Source: a bacterium
Lineage (GTDB): Bacteria; JACRDZ01; JAQUKH01
DNA: 39,592 nucleotides
Assembly: GCA_028719205.1 (NCBI GenBank)
Contig: JAQUKH010000003.1
Location: forward strand, 1 to 39,592
Direction of reading: 5' to 3'
Numbering within the stretch: the stretch's first letter is position 1; the number at the start of each line of letters is the position of its first letter. A program made the position numbers and the translations under genes. The notes below the pieces were generated by a model. The model was given only the letters and a program-made list of their open reading frames with translations. It was not told the origin of the DNA and made no database searches. Positions 1-8,600 of this stretch are shown piece after piece.

Positions 1-429
1 CACGTAGATCGTAAGGCGGTACATGATGAAATACGCCGGCACGGCGAACAGCGGCGCCATGAGGACCCCCCCCAGTAGCAGCGGCATGGCGATGTCGCCC
101 CCTGTTCCTACGATATTGTAGATCGAGTAGTCGTGCAGGACGATGTCGTCGACGCGGGCGCCCAGCAACAACCTCCCCAAATGGTACTGGCTTACGTAGA
201 ACAGGGGGATCGTTACCGGATTGGAGATAAGCCACGAACCCAGATAGGCCGAGGTAATGTTGAGGCGAAACATGACCCCGAAGATGATGATCAGAACCGT
301 GTGGAACGGTATCGTCGGTGTCACGCCGATGAAGACTCCCAGGGCCATGCCCAGCGCGATCGTTCGGGGTTCGCCCTTCAGGCTGATAAACCTGCGGTAA
401 AACGTTATGAGCCACTGCTTGGGATTCAT
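1..429 (-). CDS. DUF2062 integral membrane protein (partial, runs off left edge)
   Basis: The minus strand is open from an ATG at 429 to the window edge (143 codons, no stop). The translation begins MNPKQWLITFYRRF and contains GEPRTIALGMALGVFIGVTP followed by SNPVTIPLFY, the conserved hallmarks of DUF2062 proteins: a short amphipathic start, then membrane segments broken by the Gly-Val-Phe-Ile-Gly and Asn-Pro motifs. Family members are small inner-membrane proteins of unknown biochemical role. It follows the tsaD stop codon by one base, so the two genes are probably co-transcribed and translationally coupled. Base composition matches tsaD and differs strongly from everything right of about 884. 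The C-terminus is missing because the window ends. Family call is firm; function is unknown. Confidence 0.85.
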   Translation of the reverse strand, partial: MNPKQWLITFYRRFISLKGEPRTIALGMALGVFIGVTPTIPFHTVLIIIFGVMFRLNITSAYLGSWLISNPVTIPLFYVSQYHLGRLLLGARVDDIVLHDYSIYNIVGTGGDIAMPLLLGGVLMAPLFAVPAYFIMYRLTIYV

Positions 430-430
430 A

Positions 431-883
431 TCACGCGACGTCCAAAACGGGCCATCGGGAGACCGCGTTCAGCTCCAGGCCATGCCGTTTTCCCGAAGCG
501 AAGAGTCTGTCCCCGACCACCGCCACCATCGCCGCATTATCGGTGCAGAGGAAAGGCGGCGGCACCAGGACCTCGATGCCTGCCTCAGTCCCGTCTTCAC
601 GGAACCTCTGGCGCAGTCGGCTGTTCGAGGCCACCCCCCCGCATACGACGACCCTGTCCACCCCTTCCCTGCGGGCCGCCTGGATCGTCTTTTCCACCAG
701 GACCTCGCAGATGGCCTCCTGGTAACTCGCCACCAGATGGGGCAGTTCCTCCTCAGAAAAAGACCGCTTTTTTAAGGCCATCACCAGTGAAGTCTTCAGT
801 CCGCTGAAACTGAAATCGAGGCTGTCCCTCATCGCCCGGGGAAAGGGCCACCACGCCCGGTCGCCCCCCTGGGCCATCATCAT
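431..883 (-). CDS. tsaD: TsaD, tRNA N6-threonylcarbamoyladenosine synthase (C-terminal half only)
   Basis: This is the C-terminal part of the TsaD/Kae1/YgjD family, which transfers the threonylcarbamoyl group to A37 of ANN-decoding tRNAs in the cytoplasm. Visible family motifs are DFSFSGLKTS (residues 23-32 of the open frame), VVCGGVASNSRLRQRF (79-94) and CTDNAAMVA (113-121). About 150 of the usual 330-350 residues are present; the N-terminal part with the metal-binding histidines is absent. The three methionine codons at 875-883 are not a real start: they fall exactly where GC-rich DNA changes to AT-rich DNA and the frame meets the murI fragment. The gene is therefore cut by the junction, not naturally short. 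The DUF2062 gene follows immediately. Confidence 0.9.
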   Translation of the reverse strand: MMMAQGGDRAWWPFPRAMRDSLDFSFSGLKTSLVMALKKRSFSEEELPHLVASYQEAICEVLVEKTIQAARREGVDRVVVCGGVASNSRLRQRFREDGTEAGIEVLVPPPFLCTDNAAMVAVVGDRLFASGKRHGLELNAVSRWPVLDVA

Positions 884-886
884 AAA
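876..886. other. Probable chimeric junction between two genomes or loci
   Basis: Left of this point the DNA is GC-rich and coded on the minus strand (tsaD, DUF2062). Right of it the DNA is AT-rich and coded on the plus strand. Both flanking genes are cut in mid-domain here: tsaD lacks its N-terminal half and murI lacks its N-terminal half. The joining bases are a short CAT repeat, which cannot be assigned to one side. No transposase, tRNA or integrase is present to explain a natural insertion. Confidence 0.8.
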
Positions 887-1312
887 GAATTAATCCAAAA
901 ATTCGCGGCGGATAAAAAGGTGATAAGTCAACCCTGCCCCGGTATTGTAGAATTAATAGAAAAAAATAATATAGAGAAGAATGAAGTTGAAATAGAGAAA
1001 TTATTGCGGAAATATTTAACTCCGCTTCTTAAAGAAAAAATAGATGTTTTGGCGCTTGGTTGCACACATTATGCCCTTGTCCGTGATTTAATCCAGAAAA
1101 TAACCGGGCCGGATATTCTTGTTCTTGATTCAGGGGAAGCGGTTGCCTGCCAGGTAAAACGGGTTTTGACTAATAATAACCGGTTAAATGAAAAGAGAAA
1201 GCAGGTTTATAAATTTTACTGCAGTTCTTCGTCTGAAAATTTCGGTAAAATGGTAAGAACGATTTTTAAAACAGATAAAGTCGAGATTGATAAAATTGAT
1301 CTTGAAAAATAG
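884..1312 (+). CDS. murI: Glutamate racemase MurI (C-terminal half only)
   Basis: Glutamate racemase interconverts L- and D-glutamate for peptidoglycan synthesis. The frame is open with no start codon from about 884 and reads [20 protein letters not shown], matching the family region before the (A)CP-x-x-V motif. It then has [15 protein letters not shown] with the second catalytic cysteine in the Cys-Thr-His motif, and [10 protein letters not shown] near the end. About 142 of the usual 260-270 residues are present; the first catalytic cysteine (ACNTA region) would lie in the missing part. A start at the GTG at 920 would fall inside a conserved motif and is not credible. Truncation coincides with the composition change at about 880. 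rph follows after 17 bases, so this was likely the upstream member of a murI-rph-rdgB operon. Confidence 0.88.
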   Translation, partial: KELIQKFAADKKVISQPCPGIVELIEKNNIEKNEVEIEKLLRKYLTPLLKEKIDVLALGCTHYALVRDLIQKITGPDILVLDSGEAVACQVKRVLTNNNRLNEKRKQVYKFYCSSSSENFGKMVRTIFKTDKVEIDKIDLEK

Positions 1313-1329
1313 AAAGGCAGAGTTTTTAT

Positions 1330-2070
1330 ATGAGTAAAATACTACGTTCGGATGGCAGGAAATACAATGAATTAAGAGATGTAAAGGTAACGCGTAATTT
1401 TACTAAATACGCGGAAGGATCGGTGCTTTTTGAAATGGGTGAAACAAAAATAGTTTGTACCGCGTCAATTGAGGATAAAGTGCCGTCTTTTTTAAGGGAT
1501 TCAGGGCAGGGATGGATTTCCGCGGAATACAGCATGCTTCCACGTTCAGCGTTGACAAGGATTCCCCGCGAAGGGTCATCCTCAAAACCAAAAGGACGGA
1601 CCCAGGAGATCCAGAGGATAATTGGAAGGAGTATGCGCAGTATAGTAAATTTGGAGAATTTAGGCGAGAGGACGATCTGGCTGGATTGCGATGTTATTCA
1701 GGCTGACGGCGGGACCCGTGTAGCCTCTATTACAGGATCTTTCATTGCTTTATATGACGCGATAAGGCATATTAAAAAGGAAGGAAAGATCAAGGGGAGA
1801 ATTTTAAAGGATTTTATAGCCGGTGTCAGCGTTGGGAAAGAAAAAGAACAAAAATTATTAGATCTTTGTTTTAAAGAAGATTCGGCGTCTGATATGGACC
1901 TAAATGTTGTAATGACTGCGGAAGGCCAATTTGTTGAGATACAGGGTACAGGAGAAAAGCGGCCGTTTGAGAGACAGGAATTAGATGAACTCCTGGAACT
2001 TGCGCATAAAGGTATCAAAGAGCTTATAAAGATAGAAAAAGAGGTTCTAAAAACTGAGGAATTAATTTAG
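1330..2070 (+). CDS. rph: Ribonuclease PH
   Basis: RNase PH is a phosphate-dependent 3'-5' exoribonuclease that trims tRNA 3' ends; it acts as a cytoplasmic hexamer. The 246-residue length is normal for the family. Diagnostic motifs are [13 protein letters not shown] (61-73), [15 protein letters not shown] (89-103), [19 protein letters not shown] (119-137) and [20 protein letters not shown] towards the C-terminus, including the arginines and the Asp-Gly-Gly-Thr-Arg site used for phosphate and RNA binding. The start is an ATG preceded by an AAAGGCAGAG ribosome-binding region. It lies between murI and rdgB; rph-rdgB adjacency is common in bacteria. Nothing is missing or unusual. Confidence 0.95.
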   Translation: MSKILRSDGRKYNELRDVKVTRNFTKYAEGSVLFEMGETKIVCTASIEDKVPSFLRDSGQGWISAEYSMLPRSALTRIPREGSSSKPKGRTQEIQRIIGRSMRSIVNLENLGERTIWLDCDVIQADGGTRVASITGSFIALYDAIRHIKKEGKIKGRILKDFIAGVSVGKEKEQKLLDLCFKEDSASDMDLNVVMTAEGQFVEIQGTGEKRPFERQELDELLELAHKGIKELIKIEKEVLKTEELI

Positions 2071-2078
2071 GAGAAGTT

Positions 2079-2678
2079 TTGGATATAATCGTTGCAACCC
2101 GGAACAAAGGAAAACTGAAAGAAATTAAAGAACTTCTTAAAGATATACCAGTTAACTTGTTATCTTTAAATGATTTTAAAAATATACCTGAAGTAAAAGA
2201 AGATGGTTTTACTTTTCAGGAAAATGCCTTGATAAAAGCAAAGATCGTAGCTGAAATAACAGGATTTCCGGTCTTGTCAGATGATTCAGGCTTGGAGATC
2301 GATGCGCTGAACGGCCAGCCTGGAATACATTCCGCCAGATTTTCCGGGGATAACGCGAAAGACTCGGATAACATAAGAAAAGTGTTGGATCTGCTTGGAA
2401 AATTGCCTGAAAAAAAAAGGCTGGCGAGATTCAGGGCAGTGGCCTGCTTACATTTTCCGGATGGAAAAACAAAATTTACGGAAGGAACCTGTGAAGGTAA
2501 GATGATTTTTGCACCCCGTGGTGAAAATGGGTTTGGTTACGACCCGATTTTTATGCCAAAAGGATATAAAAAAACTTTCGCGGAACTGGATGAAACCATA
2601 AAAAATTGTATTAGCCATCGCGCGAAGGCAATGGAGAAAATGAAAAAGGTATTGAAAAAGATAAAAGATGCGCAATAA
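2079..2678 (+). CDS. rdgB: RdgB/HAM1-type dITP/XTP pyrophosphatase
   Basis: This house-cleaning enzyme hydrolyses non-canonical purine nucleoside triphosphates (dITP, XTP) to monophosphates. The 199-residue protein begins MDIIVATRNKGKLKEI, the substrate-phosphate loop. It has LSDDSGLEIDALNGQPGIHS (66-85) with the metal-binding and catalytic Asp pair, GENGFGYDPIF and SHRAKAM (base recognition) near the C-terminus. The start is TTG at 2079, chosen because the family N-terminus begins exactly here and TTAGGAGAAG precedes it; there is no ATG at this place. The stop overlaps the start of the next gene by 11 bases, indicating coupling. Confidence 0.94.
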   Translation: MDIIVATRNKGKLKEIKELLKDIPVNLLSLNDFKNIPEVKEDGFTFQENALIKAKIVAEITGFPVLSDDSGLEIDALNGQPGIHSARFSGDNAKDSDNIRKVLDLLGKLPEKKRLARFRAVACLHFPDGKTKFTEGTCEGKMIFAPRGENGFGYDPIFMPKGYKKTFAELDETIKNCISHRAKAMEKMKKVLKKIKDAQ

Positions 2679-4407
2679 ACAGGCCTTTTTTTTATTAATC
2701 CTTTTTTCTTTTTGTTCTCCGGTCTTTGCTTTTACTTTTACAAACTGGAATGAGCAGGAAACAAATTCTGAGGAAGATATTTACCGGTTCTATCAGGAAG
2801 GCTCAATCGGGTATTTTGATTATTTGCGCCTTTTGGATATTTGGGAAAATAAGATCGATATTAACAGGGCGGAGATTGAGGATTTGCTTGATCTGCCCGG
2901 TGTTGATACAAGAATAGCGGAAGCTATTGTAGAATATCGCGATAAAACAGGTTTATTTGAAAAGATCTCAGATCTAGAGAATGTTCCTTTATTAACAAGA
3001 GATACGTACAAATACTTAAGAAATTTTGTTGAAGTGTTTCCTTCACAAAAAGGCGGATCATTGCGCGTCAAACTGGAAGAAGATCCGCTTGATGACGAAG
3101 GATTCTATATTTATCACAGGCTTCAGTATCAGACCTCACTGTTTGGTTTTGGGTACCTTCTGGAAAGGGATCAGGAAATAGAAGGATATTCAATAGAAAA
3201 TGGAACCCCCAAAAAAGCGGAAGAAGAGAACAAATTTCGTTTAAAAAAGAAATATATTTTGTTCAGGGATTGCTACGGTATAAAAGATATTATAATAGGA
3301 AATTATACGCTTAGGTTCGGGAAGGGGTTAGTTATTGGAAATTCTGACCGGAAAAACAAGATCGGCTCACTGCCGGATCTTTCCCTTTATGATAAATTTT
3401 TCGGAATAACCGGAAAACTAAAAATAAACCGCGTTACATTAACTCCTTTTATCTCAAAAGACACGCTTAATAACAACGCATTTCCGGATGTTTATCGGGA
3501 AGAAGTAAAAGGTTTAAATACAAGGTTTGATATAACAAAATATTTTAGTATGGGCGGCACATATTACAGATCGGAGATAAATAAAGATTTCGATTTTGAT
3601 CTTTCTGCTTATCCTGATGCGGCTAAAGCTGAAGTTTACGGCATAGATTTTTCTTACAGGTATGGGTTCCTGAAATTCTCAGGGGAAACGGCTAAGGTTA
3701 AGGCAAAAGGCAGGGGCAGCTATTTGGAATTATCGTATGATCTGAAAGAGATATTTTCTTTAATTTCTTTCCGCGATTTTGCGCCAAATTTTTACAATCC
3801 TCACAGCCAGTCTTTTGCGCAGGAGGATGATGAACCTAATGACAGGGATGAAAGAGGTTTTTACTTTGAGGAATATTTTAAATTCAGCAGGAAGTTCAGT
3901 TTAAGAACATCTTTTGACCAGTGGAGCCATCCAGGAAGGAAAATAACCGATAGGGAATTAGGAGGGCAGGCGGATTGTTACCCGGTGTCATTTTTTAACT
4001 TATCGGCAAGCCGCCGGATCAAAGATGAAGATATGTACAAAACGGGTGATAAGAAAATAAAAGATTATTTAAACGGAAGATTTTTACTTGGAAAAAAAAT
4101 TGAGCTGGCTGTTTTTTATGGGAAAGACAGGGCTAGCAATTCAGACATAGAAGATATTATTGATAACTTTTGGGGTTACCAGGTAAAATTGGATAATGAC
4201 AGGAATATTTTTCTTATACGAACAAAGTTGAGTGACGATAATACTGATATTGCCGGGGATAAAAAAAAAGAATATTTTTTTTATGCTAAATTGAAAGAAA
4301 TAAGACAAATTGCAATAGGTTTTAGTTTTAAGGCTGTGCATTCAAGTGAAGAAGTCTCCCCAAATACACAGGAGCTATACAGGTTTAGTTGTGATTATAT
4401 CTGGTAA
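2668..4407 (+). CDS. Secreted helix-hairpin-helix protein with outer-membrane beta-barrel-like C-terminus
   Basis: The 579-residue product starts with a Sec signal peptide (1-21, cleavage near PVFA). Residues about 60-125 form a ComEA-like double helix-hairpin-helix unit: DINRAEIEDLLDLPGVDTRI followed by KISDLENVPLLTRDTYKYL. The remaining roughly 440 residues have alternating polar/aromatic strands, as in RFGKGLVIGN and GFSFKAVHSS, and the protein ends in YIW, an aromatic terminal residue typical of BamA-assembled outer-membrane barrels. HhH units usually bind DNA without sequence specificity, so DNA binding or uptake at the cell surface is possible, but a structural role is equally open. It overlaps rdgB by 11 bases. 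The gene appears intact. The barrel assignment rests on pattern, not on a recognised family. Confidence 0.75.
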   Translation: MRNKQAFFLLILFSFCSPVFAFTFTNWNEQETNSEEDIYRFYQEGSIGYFDYLRLLDIWENKIDINRAEIEDLLDLPGVDTRIAEAIVEYRDKTGLFEKISDLENVPLLTRDTYKYLRNFVEVFPSQKGGSLRVKLEEDPLDDEGFYIYHRLQYQTSLFGFGYLLERDQEIEGYSIENGTPKKAEEENKFRLKKKYILFRDCYGIKDIIIGNYTLRFGKGLVIGNSDRKNKIGSLPDLSLYDKFFGITGKLKINRVTLTPFISKDTLNNNAFPDVYREEVKGLNTRFDITKYFSMGGTYYRSEINKDFDFDLSAYPDAAKAEVYGIDFSYRYGFLKFSGETAKVKAKGRGSYLELSYDLKEIFSLISFRDFAPNFYNPHSQSFAQEDDEPNDRDERGFYFEEYFKFSRKFSLRTSFDQWSHPGRKITDRELGGQADCYPVSFFNLSASRRIKDEDMYKTGDKKIKDYLNGRFLLGKKIELAVFYGKDRASNSDIEDIIDNFWGYQVKLDNDRNIFLIRTKLSDDNTDIAGDKKKEYFFYAKLKEIRQIAIGFSFKAVHSSEEVSPNTQELYRFSCDYIW

Positions 4408-4424
4408 TTTTTTCCATCAAATTA

Positions 4425-4453
4425 TTGACGAACAGTCAAAAAAGTGATATACT
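4425..4453 (+). promoter_or_regulatory. Sigma-70-type promoter for the dockerin/cohesin/glycosidase module
   Basis: A -35 element TTGACG (4425-4430) and a -10 element TATACT (4448-4453) are separated by exactly 17 bases. The site lies in the gap after the HhH-barrel gene and about 30 bases upstream of the dockerin gene start. It marks a transcription unit separate from murI-rph-rdgB. Confidence 0.65.
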
Positions 4454-4483
4454 AACTTAAGAGGCGGGGTAAAAGCGCAATAT

Positions 4484-4867
4484 ATGTTATCCAGAGAAAA
4501 AATATATAAAATCAGAAATGCTGCAATAATTATTGTTCTTATAACTTTTTTTATCACATTGCAGTATAATGTTGTTGGTAAAAGTAATTCAAATTCTTTA
4601 ATTAATGATAATTTTTTAAGTGAAATTGCTTTTGCTGATACTGCAATGAGCTTTAATATTAAAGTTGGCTTGGTATTTAACGCTGATTTTGATGGTTCAA
4701 ATCTGGTTGATGGCAAGGATTTAGCATTGCTTATGTATTGTTTTGGCAGAAATGAGAGCGAATATATGCCCAACAGATATAATGTAAATCCTGATATTAA
4801 TGGAGACAAGATGGTTGATGGCGAAGATTTGGTAATTCTTGCAAGCCATTTTGGGTTAAAAAAATAA
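4484..4867 (+). CDS. Membrane-anchored or secreted protein with two dockerin type I repeats
   Basis: The 127-residue product has one N-terminal hydrophobic segment (about 12-27) that is either a signal peptide or an anchor; a possible cleavage site near AFADTA (49-54) is far from it. The C-terminal half holds two repeats 36 residues apart, NADFDGSNLVDGKDLALL (66-83) and NPDINGDKMVDGEDLVIL (102-119). Each has the EF-hand-like calcium loop with Asp/Asn at positions 1, 3, 5 and Asp at 12 (D68, D70, D79; D104, N106, D108, D115), as in dockerins. Dockerins dock onto cohesins in cellulosomes, and a cohesin-like lipoprotein is encoded next door. There is no catalytic domain, so this may be an adaptor. 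The ribosome-binding site is weak (GGCGGGG is far upstream). Confidence 0.75.
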   Translation: MLSREKIYKIRNAAIIIVLITFFITLQYNVVGKSNSNSLINDNFLSEIAFADTAMSFNIKVGLVFNADFDGSNLVDGKDLALLMYCFGRNESEYMPNRYNVNPDINGDKMVDGEDLVILASHFGLKK

Positions 4868-4880
4868 GCGGGAAATTAAT

Positions 4881-5555
4881 TTGAAAAGAAATATTCTTTT
4901 TCTGGTTTTTACGTTATTTTTAGTATTGTTTTTCGGGTGCCATCGTGGCGGTGGCGATAATAGTATTAGTGGTAGTGATAATACCAGTGGTGGGACTGGT
5001 GGTAGTGGTGGGACTGGTGGAACTGGTGGAACCGGTGAGACTGGTGGAACCGGTGAGACTGGTGGAACCGGTGAGACTGGTGGTAGCGGTGAGAAAGGGA
5101 CAATTACTCCTGAAGTGAAAATAGTATTATCCGCAGTTCCTACACATCCTGGTGAATTTTCTATATATATTGAAATTTCAAATGCGGTGAATGCCGCAGG
5201 GATTTATTTCAGGTTAAATTATAATTCCAAAATTATACAGATTAAAAATATAAATATTCCGGAAAATAGTGTTACAAAAGGCGCATTTTTCACTAAGGGA
5301 GAAGCAGGAGTTGGTTTTCTTAACCAAAATCCTGATTCCGGATGTTTATTAGTAGGTTTATCCCGTGCCGGTGAAAATCCCGGGATTAATGGTTCAGGAA
5401 CAATAATGACATTTACATTTACCACTGTAAGCACAGGTTTTACTTCAGTTAAATTTAGCGAAACAGCGGAGGAAAATTCATTATTTACCCCGGAAAAACC
5501 ATTAGAAAGTATTTCTTCTGTCAAATGGACAAATGCGGAAGTGACCGTTAAGTAG
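4881..5555 (+). CDS. Lipoprotein with Gly/Thr linker and cohesin-like domain
   Basis: The 224-residue product begins with a lipoprotein signal peptide ending in the lipobox LFFGC (Cys20). Residues 32-73 are a low-complexity Gly/Thr/Glu linker built partly from an 18-base tandem repeat. Residues about 77-224 resemble a cohesin domain: an opening VKIVLSAVPTHPGEFSIYIE, a middle AGIYFRLNYNSKIIQIKNI, and a late GSGTIMTFTFTTVSTGFTSV, the usual jelly-roll order of cohesin-family (PF00963-like) modules. This design would display a cohesin on the outer membrane for the dockerin protein encoded 13 bases upstream. The start is TTG at 4881, giving a clean lysine-rich signal start; upstream GGGA is a weak ribosome-binding site. 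The cohesin call is by eye. Confidence 0.72.
   Translation: MKRNILFLVFTLFLVLFFGCHRGGGDNSISGSDNTSGGTGGSGGTGGTGGTGETGGTGETGGTGETGGSGEKGTITPEVKIVLSAVPTHPGEFSIYIEISNAVNAAGIYFRLNYNSKIIQIKNINIPENSVTKGAFFTKGEAGVGFLNQNPDSGCLLVGLSRAGENPGINGSGTIMTFTFTTVSTGFTSVKFSETAEENSLFTPEKPLESISSVKWTNAEVTVK
5025..5078 (+). repeat. Three perfect 18-base tandem repeats in the lipoprotein linker
   Basis: The unit GGTGGAACCGGTGAGACT is present three times without mismatch at 5025-5042, 5043-5060 and 5061-5078, flanked by degenerate copies. Each copy adds six residues (Gly-Gly-Thr-Gly-Glu-Thr) to the linker. It can change copy number in frame. Confidence 0.9.
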
Positions 5556-5582
5556 GATATTGAATGGAGAACGTCTGAATTA

Positions 5583-5611
5583 TAAAGGGCAGATAAATAA
5601 CCCTTTAAAGG
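5583..5611 (+). promoter_or_regulatory. Competing short hairpins at the glycosidase ribosome-binding site
   Basis: TAAAGGG (5583-5589) can pair with CCCTTTA (5601-5607), with an 11-base loop. The downstream arm can instead pair with the ribosome-binding AAAGG in the palindrome CCTTTAAAGG (5602-5611). The two folds are mutually exclusive. Whether this regulates translation is inference. Confidence 0.3.
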
Positions 5612-5617
5612 ATGAAT

Positions 5618-8600
5618 ATGTTTAAAAAAACAATATTTCTAATATTTTTGATTATTTTTATGAATAATATGGGTGTTTTTGCGGCTCCGTCTATTGTCAG
5701 CTTAACTGATAATAGAGCTGATTATACAGGCAGTCAAATCCCGAAATATGAGAAGTATGAAATAACTTTTACACTGGATTCCGCTTATTCAAATCCCTAT
5801 AATTTTGATACTTCAACAGGCGGGGTAAAAATTGACGCCTATTTTACTAATCCGGGAAGCGGTCTTACGGATACAGTTGCCGCCTTTTGGTTCCAGGATT
5901 ACGTAAGGTCAACGAGTGGATTAAATGAAGTATTGACTCTAACAGGAAGCCCCTGCTGGAAAGTCCGTTACGCGTCTGAAACTACAGGAGCTTTTAATTA
6001 TTCGCTGAAACTTAACGATTCGACAGGGGATTATATATTATCATTACCTGCTCTTACAGATACTACTTTTACGGTAGTGGACTCAAGCAATAAAGGCTTT
6101 ATACGGCTAAATCCAAGAAATAACCGTTATTTTGCTTATGAAAATGGAAATGATTTTTTTGGTATTGGTTTGGATGTAGCCTGGTGGCAGATCCCGGCAG
6201 GACACCAGACAAAAACTTATGCCTATGATGAATATTTTAGTTATATGAAACAAAATAAAATGAATTTTGCAAGGGTATGGATGGTTAATTCTATTTGGCA
6301 ATACCCTGATTGGGTGGTAACTATTCAGCAGGGGAAAAATAATATTGGATCCAATTATGATTTAGCCGATGCGTGGAGGATGGATAAAATTTTATCTTCA
6401 GCTAAAGATAATGGAATATATATACAACTTACTTTAGAGGATGTAAATAGTTTCGCGTATAATTGGGATGCAAATATTTATAATACCGTCAACAGCGGGC
6501 CGCTGGTTTATCGTTCAGAATTTTTTACTAATACTGCTGCGAAAAATTCATGGAAACAATTATTAAGATATTTAGTTGCCAGATATGGATATAATACAAA
6601 TATTTTGTCCTGGGAGTTGTGGAATGAAATAAACGAACTGCAATGGTCATTGGAGTTGGCGGAAAATTGGAATACAACTTGGGCAGATATTAAAACCTGG
6701 CATTCAGAAATGGCTCAAGATATAAAAAATATGGATGTAAATAAACACATGATTACCACAAGTACCGGTAGTTTTAAAACATTCTATGACTTATACAGTT
6801 TACCGGAAATAGAATATGCTCAAATTCACGGGTATTATGTAAAAAATTACACCGCTAATTATTCTCCGTCAGATATGTTTAAGCTTATTACATATTATTC
6901 AAAGGAATTGTATAAAACTGTTCCAAATAAACCAAATATTTTTGCGGAATTTGGGGCTTTAGGGTCATCCTGGACCTCTGCCGGAGGAGATTGTTATGAT
7001 GGGATTGCGCCTGATGATACTACTGGTATATATCTTCATAATGCTTTGTGGACTGGAACGATGCAGGGGTTAGCAACTACACCTTTATCATGGGCCTGGC
7101 CGGAACATTTAACTTATTTAGACTGGTGGCAAAACTATAAAATATTAAGCAATTATCTTGAAAGTGAAATTTCAAGTAAAAAGCTATGCGATACAACACT
7201 TGCTTTTGTAAATTCAACTTATGGCAATTTGCTTTCTAATCCGGGGTTTGAAAATGGTTTTACTGATTGGCTTAAGAATCCTACTACCACTATAAAATAT
7301 TCTATTGATACCACAATATCCCATAGTGGCGCAAAAAGTTTTAAATGGTCAAGTTCTGTGAATGAACCTATAACTTTCCAGCAAAGTGTTAGTTTGATAC
7401 CGAATTTATCTTATACAGTAAGCGGTTGGGTGAAAAAGGACACTATCGCAGGACCCGGGGTGCAAGTCTATGTTGCTACATCATCTAATGGTATTACTTG
7501 GACTAATTTCGCACTTTCCCCATATCTCAAGGGAACAAGTGATTGGGCACAATTTTCTTTTAATTTCACTGCGCCTGCGGCTACATCAGATAATTATCAG
7601 GCAAGAGTTGTTTTTGCTTTCACGGGGACATCAGGAACAATATGGATAGATGATGTACAGTTAGCGCCATCCGGGGTATACGCAACACCTTCTTCTGATA
7701 ATGCTAACTTGAGGATATTAGCGGGAAAAAACGATACTTCCGCGTTGGTTTGGGTCCAAAACAAGAATCACACATGGTACAATGTGGTTGTTTTAGATAC
7801 GGCTATAAACAGTGAGACAGGTTCTGTGAATATTCCAAGTATGAGCAATATGAATTATTCAGTTGAATGGTGGGATACATACTCTACAACCGGTACGTTA
7901 TTTAGAAAACAAAAAGCAAATGCCTCTGACGGCACTTTAAATATATTTTTACCGGTACCCTTAACAAAAGACATAGCGGCAAAAATAAAACCTCTTACAG
8001 ATTCAACTTTTTCTGTTCTGGATTGGACAGGGGAAATTGGATATACCAATGACGGAGTTAATCCTGAAAGCGGTTATAGTAATACTACTGTTTTTACTTT
8101 CAGGGTTAAATATACTGATCCCGGTAATTATTTCCCCGCTTATATGCGTTTATTGCTGGACAAAAATGGTGACGGTGATTATGCTGATAGCGGTGAAGTA
8201 ATTAATATGGATGAGGCTGATACTAATGATAATAATGTTACAGACGGGAAAATTTATACTAAGGATGTTACGATCCCTTTTTCCCCGGGATTCACGAATA
8301 TCTCTTATAAGTTCGAGGCGTATGATGGAATTTATCTTGCTTCAGGAACACCTGCAACGGCAATTAATTCGCCGGATTTGATATTAAATCTATCGCTGAC
8401 TATTTCATCCGCTGAAATTAATTTAAATAAACTCAATTTGGCCTCTTTTTCTCAACCTGCAAGTATTACTGTAAACAATACAGCCAATGAAGGTTTAGAG
8501 GCGTTTACGCTCCAGATCACCGGCGCGGGCGCTGATTGGGTTCCGGGTTCTGTTTCAGCAGGCAATACTTATGTGCTTAAAGCTCTTTTTACCGGAGAAA

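Noticed and set aside
133-807. Plus-strand reading frames in the GC-rich left end (133-807, 407-775, 543-725)
   Set aside because: They lie opposite the clear tsaD and DUF2062 genes, are rich in Pro/Arg, and match nothing; they are shadows of GC-rich coding DNA.
920-1312. Glutamate racemase starting at GTG 920
   Set aside because: The conserved frame continues upstream to the junction, so this is a truncated gene rather than a short one.
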